A stretch of DNA of 64,000 bases. It comes from an uncultured Eubacteriales bacterium (GTDB taxonomy: Bacteria; Bacillota; Clostridia; Peptostreptococcales; Anaerovoracaceae). Positions 8,196 to 16,392 of the stretch are shown one piece after another. The notes below the pieces were generated by a model. It was not told the origin of the DNA. It ran no database searches and saw only the letters and a list, made by a program, of their open reading frames with translations. A program made the translations under genes and the position numbers. The first letter of the stretch is position 1; each line of letters begins with the position of its first letter. The stretch is taken from the NCBI GenBank assembly GCA_902801255.1, contig CADCHO010000002.1, forward strand, positions 41,475 to 105,474, read 5' to 3'.

Positions 8196-9056
8196 ATGGC
8201 TGTTTGTAAAGTATGCTTCAGACATTGCAATATTCCCGAAGGCGGGCTGGGCTTCTGTGGAGTCCGCACCTGCACTGACGGAGAGGTGACTGCCGCAAAC
8301 TACGGCAGGGTCACTTCGCTTGCCCTCGACCCTATAGAGAAGAAGCCTCTCGCAAGGTTTCACCCTGGTACGATGATACTTTCGGCGGGAAGCTATGGCT
8401 GCAACCTCAGATGTCCGTTCTGCCAGAACTATCAGATATCCTGGTCAGAGGAGGCGTACAGGTTCGCAGACAGGGCTGAATACATATCGCCTGAGGAAAT
8501 GGCGGGTATAGCGCTATCGTGCAGGGACAGAGGCAATATAGGCGTTGCCTTTACATACAACGAACCACTCATAGGGTACGAGTATATCCGGGACACCGCA
8601 AAACTTGTGCATAAGCAGGGAATGGTCAATGTGATCGTTACCAACGGTACGGCAGATCTGTATGTGCTAAGCGAACTCGTCCCATATATCGATGCTATGA
8701 ACATAGACCTGAAGGGTTTCACTGACCGCTATTATAATGAGGTGCTCGGAGGCGACCGCGCCATGACGATGGCTTTCATCGAAGAAGCCGCGAAGCACTG
8801 TCATGTGGAGCTTACCACACTGATCGTTCCGGGCGAGAATGACAGCGAGGACGAGATCCGCAGGATGACGGAATGGATTGCCGGTCTTAAGGACGCAGAT
8901 GGCAATACGATCGGTGAGGAGATCCCGCTGCACATCTCCAGATTCTTCCCGAGATTCCACATGACGGACAGGGATGCAACGAAAGTAAGGCTGGTTTACA
9001 GACTTGCTGATGTCGCCCGCGAAAGACTGAAATATGTGTATACAGGCAATTGCTAG
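8196..9056 (+). CDS. amrS: AmmeMemoRadiSam system radical SAM enzyme
   Basis: A 286-residue radical SAM protein. The cluster-binding motif CNLRCPFC has Cys69, Cys73 and Cys76, preceded by a cysteine-rich N-terminus (CKVCFRHC, GFCGVRTC) that may hold further metal. Features such as TYNEPLIGYEY and NIDLKGF match the family related to pyruvate-formate-lyase activating enzymes, in the AmmeMemoRadiSam branch. The ATG lies two bases after the stop of the Memo-AMMECR1 fusion, so the two are co-translated. The substrate is unknown; the likely partner is the fused upstream protein. Confidence 0.93.
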   Translation: MAVCKVCFRHCNIPEGGLGFCGVRTCTDGEVTAANYGRVTSLALDPIEKKPLARFHPGTMILSAGSYGCNLRCPFCQNYQISWSEEAYRFADRAEYISPEEMAGIALSCRDRGNIGVAFTYNEPLIGYEYIRDTAKLVHKQGMVNVIVTNGTADLYVLSELVPYIDAMNIDLKGFTDRYYNEVLGGDRAMTMAFIEEAAKHCHVELTTLIVPGENDSEDEIRRMTEWIAGLKDADGNTIGEEIPLHISRFFPRFHMTDRDATKVRLVYRLADVARERLKYVYTGNC

Positions 9057-9104
9057 GGGGTCCGGATAAGTTTCGGTGTCTGAAAGCAGAAAAAGGGACA
9101 AATA

Positions 9105-10361
9105 TTGAACGATCTTTTGACAGAAAACACGGATCATATAGAAAAATACATTCTTGTCGCAGTGGCCTCCGGCAATGAAGAGGCCGCCTGGGACTCGCTT
9201 GACGAGCTTGCGGATCTGCTGGATACGGCAGGCGGAGAGACCGTGATGCAGACTGTGCAGAACCTGGCTCATCCTGACAAATCGACTTACATCGGCAAGG
9301 GCAAGGCCGCGGAGATCCGCGAGTCGATAGAGATCCATGAGGCTGATGGGATCATATGCGATGATGAGCTGACAGCCTCCCAGATGCGCAATCTGGCCGA
9401 GCTGACAGGAGCGAAGGTCATAGACAGGACGACGCTTATTCTGGATATCTTTGCAGCCCATGCCCGTACTAGGGAAGGCAAGCTGCAGGTGGAGATAGCT
9501 CAGCAGAAGTACAGATATGCAAGGCTCCGGGGCATGGGCGAGGCTCTTTCGAGACTTGGCGCGGGTATAGGCACGAGAGGTCCGGGTGAGACTAAACTCG
9601 AGACTGACAGACGTGTGATCCAGAAGCGCATCAAGATACTCTCTGACGACATCGAAGCGATGAAGAGAGCACGCGACACTGCGCGAAAGAAACGTTCGGT
9701 CAATGCAGTTCCGACAGCTGCGATAGTCGGATACACCAACGCAGGCAAGTCGACACTGCTCAACAGACTTACAGGCTCGGATGTGCTGTCTGAGGACAAG
9801 CTCTTCGCGACACTTGACCCAACGACCAGAGCAGCGCTGCTGCCTGACGGCCAGCAGGTGCTGTTCACAGATACTGTAGGATTCATCAACAAGCTGCCTC
9901 ATAATCTCGTCGACGCATTCCGAAGCACTCTGGAAGAAGCCGGATATGCTGACATCATAGTGCATGTGATAGATGCTTCTGACCCGCAGGCGGAGATGCA
10001 TCGCAGAGTGGTTTATGATACACTCATAGACCTCGGGATAAGCGACAAGCCGGTGATCACGGTCTGGAACAAGGTGGATCTGGTAGATGAGGATGCGCTG
10101 TTCAGGGATTTCGGTGCAGATGCGTCGGTGAAGATATCTGCGAAGACAGGTTCCGGACTCGACGAATTTTACAGTGAACTGGCAAGAATACTCAGGGAGA
10201 GCCGGGTCTATGTAGATACGACTATTCCTTACAAAAATACCGCCGTAGTGGCGGAGATAAGAAAAGCAGGTCAGCTCCTCTCGGAAGAGTATGAAGAGGA
10301 TGGCATACACGTTAAGGCATACGTGCCGCGTGCCCTGGCTGCAAAACGGGAACTTGAATGA
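9105..10361 (+). CDS. hflX: GTPase HflX, ribosome-associated
   Basis: A 418-residue ribosome-splitting GTPase. The N-terminal HflX domain contains KSTYIGKGKAAEI and the IGTRGPGETKLETDRR hinge, and a helical region follows. The G domain has Walker A GYTNAGKST (209-217), DTVGF and NKVD. The start is a TTG at 9105 preceded by AAAAGGGA at a good distance; no in-frame ATG fits better. HflX recycles stalled ribosomes under stress. Its stop overlaps the start of the next gene by four bases (ATGA), which implies a shared transcript. Confidence 0.94.
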   Translation: MNDLLTENTDHIEKYILVAVASGNEEAAWDSLDELADLLDTAGGETVMQTVQNLAHPDKSTYIGKGKAAEIRESIEIHEADGIICDDELTASQMRNLAELTGAKVIDRTTLILDIFAAHARTREGKLQVEIAQQKYRYARLRGMGEALSRLGAGIGTRGPGETKLETDRRVIQKRIKILSDDIEAMKRARDTARKKRSVNAVPTAAIVGYTNAGKSTLLNRLTGSDVLSEDKLFATLDPTTRAALLPDGQQVLFTDTVGFINKLPHNLVDAFRSTLEEAGYADIIVHVIDASDPQAEMHRRVVYDTLIDLGISDKPVITVWNKVDLVDEDALFRDFGADASVKISAKTGSGLDEFYSELARILRESRVYVDTTIPYKNTAVVAEIRKAGQLLSEEYEEDGIHVKAYVPRALAAKRELE

Positions 10362-11050
10362 ATAAACTGATAAAAAGAATACTGATTCTGATAATTATTG
10401 CGGCGGCGCTGGTACTCGGGCTCAGTGCCTATGTGACACAGTCCGTAAAGGCTGAGATCGCCGGAGTCGATGCCGGAAGCGGCATAAGTGAGGCGGAAGC
10501 TGAAGACTGCAGGAGCATAGATCCTCAGTGCATACTGGTGCTGGGCTGTGCGGTGTGGGCGGACAATGAGCCGTCACCCATGCTTAAGGACAGACTCGAT
10601 ACAGCCATAGCCTTATACAAGACCGGTGTTGCTCCTAAGCTGCTTCTGAGCGGAGACAACAGTATCGTAGAGTACAGCGAGCCGGACTGCATGCTGAAGT
10701 ACACTCTTGCGCAGGGTGTTCCGCCAGAGGACATATTCCTGGACTTCGCCGGGTTCTCGACCTACGAGTCGGTATACAGATCACACGCAGTATTTATGGC
10801 AGACCGCATGATAGTGGTCACACAGAAATATCACCTGTTCAGAGCGCTCAAGGCATGCGATGCTCTTGGCATAGAGGCAAAAGGAGTGGCATCCAACCAG
10901 CAGAAATATGCAGGCAGATATTACAGAGAAGCGCGTGAAGTACTGGCGCGCGACAAGGATCTTTTCAAAGGAATCATAAAGGCTAAGCCGACATATCTCG
11001 GAGACGAGATACCTGTAGACGGTGACGGAACGGTAACACATCTGAATTAG
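10358..11050 (+). CDS. SanA/YdcF-family membrane protein (DUF218)
   Basis: A 230-residue protein with a single N-terminal membrane helix (about residues 6-26) and a DUF218 domain facing outward. Recognisable blocks are CILVLGCAVW, PMLKDRLDTAIALYK, KLLLSGDN, DFAGFSTYESVYRS and IVVTQKYHLFRA, as in E. coli SanA, a protein linked to envelope barrier function and vancomycin exclusion. The catalytic role of DUF218 is not settled. The gene overlaps hflX by four bases. Confidence 0.85.
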   Translation: MNKLIKRILILIIIAAALVLGLSAYVTQSVKAEIAGVDAGSGISEAEAEDCRSIDPQCILVLGCAVWADNEPSPMLKDRLDTAIALYKTGVAPKLLLSGDNSIVEYSEPDCMLKYTLAQGVPPEDIFLDFAGFSTYESVYRSHAVFMADRMIVVTQKYHLFRALKACDALGIEAKGVASNQQKYAGRYYREAREVLARDKDLFKGIIKAKPTYLGDEIPVDGDGTVTHLN

Positions 11051-11061
11051 AGGAATAATAA

Positions 11062-11538
11062 ATGAACGAAGCTGAAGTAAGAGGCCGCGCATTTCTGGAA
11101 AGCAAGGGCATGAGCGACCGAATAATAGATTTCAAAAATACAGATATAACTGCTGAAAGCACCGCGCTGGCGCTTGACGTTGATGTTGACCGCATCTGCA
11201 AGGGCCTGGCGTTCAAGGGCAAGGGTGGTAAGGCGATAGTTGTGATCGCGTCGGGAAAGTCACGCGTCAACAACGGGATGTTCAGGAATGTTTTCGGGTT
11301 CAGACCGACAATGCTGCCGGCGGAGCAGACAGAAGAGCTGGTAGGCCACATCGCGGGAACCATCAATCCGTTCTGTCTGAAAGACACGGCGAAGCTTTAC
11401 CTGGACCTTTCGATCAGAAAGCATGTGGGTGAGACCGTGTTCCCGGGTATAGGCGGGGAGGATTCGGTCGTGGAGCTTACGGTAGATGAACTCGAAAAGC
11501 TTTCCGACCCGGTCTGCTGGGTCCAAGTAACTATATAG
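11062..11538 (+). CDS. YbaK/EbsC-family aminoacyl-tRNA deacylase-like protein
   Basis: A 158-residue single-domain protein with the YbaK/ProX editing fold. Blocks such as DRICKGLAFKGKGGKAIVVI and AGTINPFCL resemble the conserved lysine and GG..SPFG-type regions of the family, although the latter is altered here to GTINPF. Members deacylate mischarged prolyl- or cysteinyl-tRNA in trans. It follows the SanA-like gene by 11 bases, with a GAGGAAT site. The gene ends before a strong bidirectional terminator. Confidence 0.8.
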   Translation: MNEAEVRGRAFLESKGMSDRIIDFKNTDITAESTALALDVDVDRICKGLAFKGKGGKAIVVIASGKSRVNNGMFRNVFGFRPTMLPAEQTEELVGHIAGTINPFCLKDTAKLYLDLSIRKHVGETVFPGIGGEDSVVELTVDELEKLSDPVCWVQVTI

Positions 11539-11564
11539 CCTGCAGATAACATATATAAACAATA

Positions 11565-11600
11565 AGCCCCTGATGCCTGAAGCATCAGGGGCTCTTTTAT
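11565..11600. terminator. Bidirectional terminator between convergent genes
   Basis: A 12-bp stem AGCCCCTGATGC / GCATCAGGGGCT with a 5-base loop. CTTTTAT follows on the plus strand, and a T-rich stretch follows on the minus strand. It separates the YbaK-like gene from the convergent PreA-like gene. Confidence 0.88.
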
Positions 11601-11609
11601 GCCGCTTTT

Positions 11610-13121
11610 CTATTTAATTACAGCTTTTCTTGCGGTTTTGATCGCCTTATCGGCGCAAACCAGTCTGCAAAGATGGCATCCTACGCATTTGCTGCCGATA
11701 AGTATTGGCTTGCGCATTTCTTCGTCAAATTTGATGGCCTGATGGCCGCCGTCCATGCACGATATATAGCATCTGCCGCATCCGCTGCACAGTTCATAAT
11801 CGAATACCGGGTACAGTATGGTATCTCTTTCGATGCTGTGATGATCGACTACTGTGCCTGCTGCACCGCCTATGAGATCCTTCACCGATGCTATGCCTTT
11901 GCACTTCATATAAATCTCAAGGCCTTCGATCAGATCATCGATGATCCTGTATCCGTACTGCATTACAGCTGTTGTTATCTGAAGACTTCCGGAACCGAGA
12001 AGCAGGAACTCAAGTGCATCGCGCCAGGTCTCTATTCCGCCCATTCCGCTTATGTGCATGTCGTTGAGCTCGCTGCATCTTGAGAGGTCTGAAATGAATC
12101 TGAGAGCTATCGGTTTTACCGCATTGCCCGAGTATCCGCCTATGATGGATTTGCCGCGGACAGCCGGCTCCGCTACAAGAGTATCGATATCGACACCTGT
12201 AATGGAATTTATTGTATTGATGGCTGCGATACCGTCAGCTCCTCCGCGCTTTGCTGCGAGCGCGATCGGCACCATGTCTGTGATATTCGGCGTGAGTTTT
12301 GCAAGGACAGGCAGTTTAGTTCCTTTCTTGGTAGCTCTTGTGAACCTTTCAACCAGCTCAGCTGACTGGCCTATCGTAACGCCCAGGTCATCAGCTTCCA
12401 TGTTCGGACATGAGAAGTTGCATTCGATCACCGATGCACCGGCTTTTTCACATTTAGCCGCAAGATCAGTCCACTCCTGCTCATTCTGACCCATGATCGA
12501 AGCAACGATCACCTTCGTAGGGAATTCCTGTCTGAGCTTTTCGAAAATCTGCATGTTCTCTTCAACACTGTGGTCGGAAAGCTGCTCTATATTCTTGAAT
12601 CCGCAGAAAGCGTTTGAATGATGCCTTATAGCAGAGAACCTTGGAGAAGTCTCGTGCTGAGGAAAGCTGCAGATGGTTTTGAAAGAAGCTCCTGCCCATC
12701 CTGCTTCAAAAGCACGTTTACACATGTCATAAGAGCTTGCAACTACCGACGATGACAGCAGGAAAGGGTTCTCCAGTTTTACTCCGCAGATATCAGTGGA
12801 CAGATCAACCTGCTCTATCCTGCTTACGGGAAGTAAACCGGCATTCTTTTTCACCTGCATCAGAACCTCATGGATTTCAACCGGAAGGCTCCTCTCTTTA
12901 AGCACACAGGCCTTTTCGCATGGAGCATTGCAGTATGTGCAGTCGCAAATCAGCTTATTGACTGCTCCGATATAATTACTGAAGTACAATGACTTGAGGA
13001 CATTACCTACATCAGCATGCTGCGGACAAGCCTTTGTACAAGGCGGATCAAGGCAGATCATACATTTGCTCACTTCAGATTTATCGAAAGTCGCTACAAA
13101 TGTTTCAGCGCTGTGTTCCAT
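11610..13121 (-). CDS. PreA-like dihydropyrimidine dehydrogenase / dihydroorotate dehydrogenase-family iron-sulfur flavoprotein
   Basis: A 503-residue protein in three parts. An N-terminal iron-sulfur region has Cys20, Cys23, Cys28 and Cys32 plus CDCTYCNAPCEKAC. A central FMN barrel of the dihydroorotate/dihydropyrimidine dehydrogenase type carries ECNFSCPN, where Cys matches the acid-base cysteine of DPD, and GMGGIE. A C-terminal two-cluster ferredoxin domain reads CSGCGRC and CVGCHLC. This resembles PreA with extra N-terminal cysteines. No PreT-like NAD(P)H/FAD partner is beside it, so electrons may come from ferredoxin or a distant subunit. The substrate could be uracil, thymine or a related heterocycle. 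A GGAGG site precedes the ATG. It is monocistronic and divergent from the SDR gene. Confidence 0.82.
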   Translation of the reverse strand: MEHSAETFVATFDKSEVSKCMICLDPPCTKACPQHADVGNVLKSLYFSNYIGAVNKLICDCTYCNAPCEKACVLKERSLPVEIHEVLMQVKKNAGLLPVSRIEQVDLSTDICGVKLENPFLLSSSVVASSYDMCKRAFEAGWAGASFKTICSFPQHETSPRFSAIRHHSNAFCGFKNIEQLSDHSVEENMQIFEKLRQEFPTKVIVASIMGQNEQEWTDLAAKCEKAGASVIECNFSCPNMEADDLGVTIGQSAELVERFTRATKKGTKLPVLAKLTPNITDMVPIALAAKRGGADGIAAINTINSITGVDIDTLVAEPAVRGKSIIGGYSGNAVKPIALRFISDLSRCSELNDMHISGMGGIETWRDALEFLLLGSGSLQITTAVMQYGYRIIDDLIEGLEIYMKCKGIASVKDLIGGAAGTVVDHHSIERDTILYPVFDYELCSGCGRCYISCMDGGHQAIKFDEEMRKPILIGSKCVGCHLCRLVCADKAIKTARKAVIK

Positions 13122-13219
13122 GGATCCTTCACCTCCGTGATGACGAACTATAGCATCGTTGTTTATCTACACTATTCATTATAATTAATTGTTACCCCCA
13201 AAGTATACTATAAAGACGA

Positions 13220-13249
13220 TTGTTATGTAGAAAAAGCGTATGCTATACT
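13220..13249 (+). promoter_or_regulatory. Putative sigma-A promoter for the SDR gene
   Basis: TTGTTA at 13220 and TATACT at 13244 with an 18-base spacer and a TG two bases before the -10. It lies 24 bases before the SDR start codon. Confidence 0.55.
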
Positions 13250-13272
13250 CCGAATTAGGATATTGGAGATAA

Positions 13273-14112
13273 ATGGATCGTGAAATACTGATTATGAAGA
13301 AGAATCTTTACGGAAAAAAAGTATTTGTGACCGGAGCCTCGTCGGGTATCGGCCGGGCATGCGCCAGGATGTTCGCGATGAACGGATGCGATGTCACAGG
13401 TGTTTCGAGAAATACCGAAGAAAGGACTGAGCACTTCACCGGGGGCGGAAGCCTGACTCTCAGAAGGCTGGATGTCACTGATGAAGCCGCGACAAGGAAA
13501 TTCATTGAAGGTCTTGCGGAGGTGGATATAGCGATCCTGTGCGCCGGCATGGGAGTTGCCGGACCTGCGGAAACAGCTCCTTCAGATCTGACCAGAAAGC
13601 AGATGGAAGTCAATTACTTCGGCACTCTCAATGCTGCACAGCCGTGTCTTACGAGGATGAGGGCACGTGGAAACGGACTGCTGATCATAATCGGCTCAAT
13701 TGCCGGAAGAGTATCCATACCGATGCAGAGCCAGTACTCCGCGAGCAAGTATGCGCTCGAAGCGTTCACTGATGCAGTCCGCATGGAGATGAAACAGTAC
13801 GGTGTCAAAGCCTGCATCATTGAGCCGGGTGACACTAAAACCGGTTTCACTGCCGCCAGGGAGACGCAGGATGCCGGCGGAGCCGGATACGGCAGCACCC
13901 TTGAGAAGAGCGTCGCAAAGATGGCTGCGGATGAACAGAACGGCAGGTCACCTGAAAGCGTGGCAAAGGTAGCGCTCACTCTGGCGGTAAGAAAAAACCC
14001 TCCGGCAAGAGTACCGGTAGGGTTGGATTACAAGGCACTTATGATGCTGCTTCGCGTGCTGCCCGACAGAAGCAAGGAGTTCATACTCCGCAAGCTTTAT
14101 CTGCCGAAGTGA
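13273..14112 (+). CDS. Short-chain dehydrogenase/reductase
   Basis: A 279-residue classical SDR oxidoreductase. The NAD(P)-binding motif TGASSGIG spans residues 20-27, followed by CAGMGVAG, NYFGT and the catalytic YSASK with Tyr155 and Lys159. The start at 13273 has a TGGAG site; an alternative ATG lies seven codons later without one. An arginine after the first strand region may favour NADPH. The substrate cannot be told from sequence. It is convergent with proC, whose stop codon begins at the next base, so no terminator fits between them. Confidence 0.88.
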   Translation: MDREILIMKKNLYGKKVFVTGASSGIGRACARMFAMNGCDVTGVSRNTEERTEHFTGGGSLTLRRLDVTDEAATRKFIEGLAEVDIAILCAGMGVAGPAETAPSDLTRKQMEVNYFGTLNAAQPCLTRMRARGNGLLIIIGSIAGRVSIPMQSQYSASKYALEAFTDAVRMEMKQYGVKACIIEPGDTKTGFTAARETQDAGGAGYGSTLEKSVAKMAADEQNGRSPESVAKVALTLAVRKNPPARVPVGLDYKALMMLLRVLPDRSKEFILRKLYLPK

Positions 14113-14919
14113 TCACATACAGTGTTTTTTCTCCATTATTTTGTCGATTGCGTGTATCAGCGAATACCTGAAACCGGTCTCTTCGAGAGCGCTGATGCCA
14201 ACGATCGTAGTTCCGCCCGGGGTGCAGATGGCATCCTTGAGTTCACCCGGATGCTTACCGCTTTCCATCATGTATTTAGCAGTGCCGCTGATCATCTGCG
14301 GCACTATTTTATATGCCTGGGCACGGCTCATGCCGTTTTTTACAAGACCGTCCGCCATGGCCTCAATGAACACATCTACGAAAGCAGGCGCACATCCCGC
14401 TCCGGTGCCGCCAAGCGACAGGAGTTCTGAGCTGAAATACTCGATCTTCGCGATCTGCCCGAACACGCCTTCAAAGAGCTCGAGCTGCTCAGGTGTAAGC
14501 GAATGCACGGACTCTGCAACTATGATGCCCTCGCCGATAGCGATCGGAGTGTTAGGGACGGTGCTGATATGATTGAATCCTTCGCCGAGATAACTGATGT
14601 AACGTTCATAATCGATCCCGGCTGCGATTGAGAACATAGGCTTGCCTTTCAGTGCACCGGCCGATGCCTTTACTACACCTTCGACCTGCTGAGGCAGTAC
14701 GGCTATCACGATGATGTCGCTAGCTGCCGCGACTGCTTCAGCACTTGCACATGCTTTGATGCCGCGCTTTTCACATGCTGCACGCAGCTTATCCATGTTT
14801 CTTGCGCAGGCATAGATGGACGAAGGCTCCACCACATTTTTGATAAGCAGGCCGTCGCAGATAGCACTTGCCATGCTCCCGAATCCGATAAATCCTACTT
14901 TTGCATTCCTGAAATCCAT
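14113..14919 (-). CDS. proC: Pyrroline-5-carboxylate reductase
   Basis: Reduces pyrroline-5-carboxylate to proline with NAD(P)H. It has the N-terminal GFIGFGSMASAI dinucleotide motif, IIVIAVLPQQ, MPNTP replaced by VPNTPIAIGEG, and a C-terminal LGGTGAGCAPAFVD and CTPGGTTI that match ProC. The frame can begin at a further ATG at 14931, but that start would overlap its own AAAGGA site, so the start at 14919 (268 residues, family-like length) is preferred. Together with the ornithine cyclodeaminase-type gene of the first operon it points to active proline formation. It sits alone on the minus strand. Confidence 0.92.
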   Translation of the reverse strand: MDFRNAKVGFIGFGSMASAICDGLLIKNVVEPSSIYACARNMDKLRAACEKRGIKACASAEAVAAASDIIVIAVLPQQVEGVVKASAGALKGKPMFSIAAGIDYERYISYLGEGFNHISTVPNTPIAIGEGIIVAESVHSLTPEQLELFEGVFGQIAKIEYFSSELLSLGGTGAGCAPAFVDVFIEAMADGLVKNGMSRAQAYKIVPQMISGTAKYMMESGKHPGELKDAICTPGGTTIVGISALEETGFRYSLIHAIDKIMEKKHCM

Positions 14920-15004
14920 AGTCACCACCATCCTTTCCGACAGTATCGTTATTCTATCACGAAAGACACATTGTTTTATATCATTATGGAAGCGATTCGC
15001 GTGC

Positions 15005-15051
15005 TATAATGGTTTCATAGATTGTAGCGGCTTTGCCGTAAGGATGAAACC
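15005..15051 (+). promoter_or_regulatory. Extended -10 promoter and adjoining inverted repeat upstream of the VOC gene
   Basis: TGCTATAAT places a -10 at 15005-15010, with no clear -35. An inverted repeat GGTTTCAT (15011-15018) and ATGAAACC (15044-15051) with an inner GCGG/CCGT pair starts at the predicted transcription start. It could be an operator or leader hairpin. Confidence 0.45.
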
Positions 15052-15072
15052 ATTGATCTCCGGAGGAGCAGC

Positions 15073-15435
15073 ATGAGATTAAAAAACTTTCTTATAGTCG
15101 TAAAAGACATAGAAAAGTCGAAGCAGTTCTATCATGATCTGTTCGGATTTGAAGTGCTGGTCGATTTTGACGGCAACATTATACTCTCAGACGGGCTGGT
15201 CCTGCAGGAAGAGAAGTACTGGAAAGAGTTTCTGCAGAGGGATGTTATACCTGAGAACAATTCCAGCGAGCTTTACTTTGAGGAAAGCGATATTGAGGCC
15301 TTCGTCGAAAAGCTGGAGCGCCTGTATCCGGACACAAAATTTGTCAACAGGCTGATGACGCATTCCTGGGGACAGACAGTAGTCAGGTTCTATGATCCGG
15401 ACGGCAACCTGATTGAAGTAGGCACACCAGTTTAA
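15073..15435 (+). CDS. VOC-family (glyoxalase/bleomycin-resistance fold) protein
   Basis: A 120-residue single VOC-fold protein. KNFLIVVKDIEKSKQFYHD at the start and FYDPDGNLIEV at the end are the paired beta-alpha-beta motifs, the latter with the conserved glutamate metal ligand. Members bind a metal and act as isomerases, dioxygenases or binding proteins; which one this is cannot be read from sequence. A GGAGGAG site precedes the ATG. The next small gene follows after 14 bases. Confidence 0.85.
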   Translation: MRLKNFLIVVKDIEKSKQFYHDLFGFEVLVDFDGNIILSDGLVLQEEKYWKEFLQRDVIPENNSSELYFEESDIEAFVEKLERLYPDTKFVNRLMTHSWGQTVVRFYDPDGNLIEVGTPV

Positions 15436-15449
15436 AGGGAGACAGAGTA

Positions 15450-15743
15450 ATGGCTGACGGCAAGTGGGTAATGACAGAAGATGACGCGAAAAGAGTCGAT
15501 CTTACACACAGCGGCTCCGGACTGCAGAACATGAGGGAACTGCCTAACTACGGCCTGCACAGGGCTGTGGATGACCGCGGAGGCGATGCTGATGCGAAAT
15601 GCTCCTTCTGCGGGTCTGAGGACCTTCAGACGGGCTTCGGCGGATTCGGAGAAGGATTCGAATATAAATCTTTCAAATGCAGATCATGCGGTGGCACGAC
15701 CGACTTCGTATATAAGGATGAGATAGGAAAATACTTCAAGTAA
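15450..15743 (+). CDS. Small zinc-ribbon protein of unknown function
   Basis: A 97-residue protein with two CXXC pairs (CSFCG and CRSCGG) separated by about 25 residues, a typical zinc ribbon. The N-terminal half (MADGKWVMTEDDA, LHRAVDD) has no motif I recognise. A GGGAGACAG site precedes the ATG. It lies between the VOC gene and trmL in the same direction with short gaps, so it is likely co-transcribed. The family is not recognised. Confidence 0.75.
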   Translation: MADGKWVMTEDDAKRVDLTHSGSGLQNMRELPNYGLHRAVDDRGGDADAKCSFCGSEDLQTGFGGFGEGFEYKSFKCRSCGGTTDFVYKDEIGKYFK

Positions 15744-15748
15744 TATAA

Positions 15749-16219
15749 ATGGCAATACACATCGTATTAGTAGAACCTGAAATACCGCCTAACACCGGCA
15801 ATATCGCCAGAACGGCCGCCGCGACGGACAGCGTACTGCATCTGGTGAAACCACTTGGCTTCAGCCTCGACGAAAAGAGTCTGAGGCGCGCCGGCCTTGA
15901 TTACTGGCCGTATGTAAAACTGGAAGTGCACGAAAGCCTGGAAGAGTTCCTTAAGAAGTACACGGGACGCAGAATGTGGCTCTCGACTACAAAGGGTGAA
16001 AAGCTGTACACTGAAGCTGACTTCAGGGATGAGGACATGATACTGTTCGGACGCGAGACAGCCGGCCTTCCAAAGGACTTCATCGAAGCAAATAAAGAGT
16101 GGGCGATCCGCATACCGATGAGCAGCGATACACGCCTCAGATCGTTCAACCTGTCAAACGCCGCAAACATAGTACTGTTTGAGGCGCTGAGGCAGCTGGA
16201 TTTTCCGGGGCTTGAATAA
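15749..16219 (+). CDS. trmL: tRNA (cytidine(34)-2'-O)-methyltransferase
   Basis: A 156-residue SPOUT methyltransferase. IHIVLVEPEIPPNTGNIART, the LFGRETAGLP knot motif and IPMSSDTRSLN-like IPMSSDTRLRSFNLSNA identify TrmL/CspR, which methylates the ribose of the wobble base in certain leucine tRNAs using SAM. It starts five bases after the preceding stop with no obvious Shine-Dalgarno site, so it probably relies on translational coupling. Confidence 0.93.
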   Translation: MAIHIVLVEPEIPPNTGNIARTAAATDSVLHLVKPLGFSLDEKSLRRAGLDYWPYVKLEVHESLEEFLKKYTGRRMWLSTTKGEKLYTEADFRDEDMILFGRETAGLPKDFIEANKEWAIRIPMSSDTRLRSFNLSNAANIVLFEALRQLDFPGLE

Positions 16220-16245
16220 AACAAAAGAAACAGGGAGGAAAAGTC

Positions 16246-16392
16246 ATGAAGAAGTTTAACGCAGATTATTTTCAGGATTGGGATTATAAAAAGCATGCGA
16301 GATTTTGTACAGCACTGTATCTTGCGCTGTATGCTTTTGATATGACATTTTCATATTTCGTAATTAAAAAGGTAATGAAGAAGGCGCTGTAA
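16246..16392 (+). CDS. Small hypothetical protein, 48 residues
   Basis: An ATG at 16246 preceded by a strong GGGAGGAAAAG site opens a 48-codon frame. The peptide has a charged aromatic N-terminus (KKFNADYFQDWDYKK), a hydrophobic middle segment (about residues 21-41, possibly membrane-associated) and a basic tail KKVMKKAL. The stop codon overlaps the next ATG by one base, so it is probably co-translated with the C_GCAxxG protein. I do not recognise it. Its ribosome site and tight coupling support a real gene. Confidence 0.65.
   Translation: MKKFNADYFQDWDYKKHARFCTALYLALYAFDMTFSYFVIKKVMKKAL

Noticed and set aside
8667-10310. Long minus-strand open frame of 547 codons opposite the radical SAM and hflX genes
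   Set aside because: It is antisense to two clear genes, lacks any recognisable domain and has an odd residue composition; it arises from codon bias on the coding strand.
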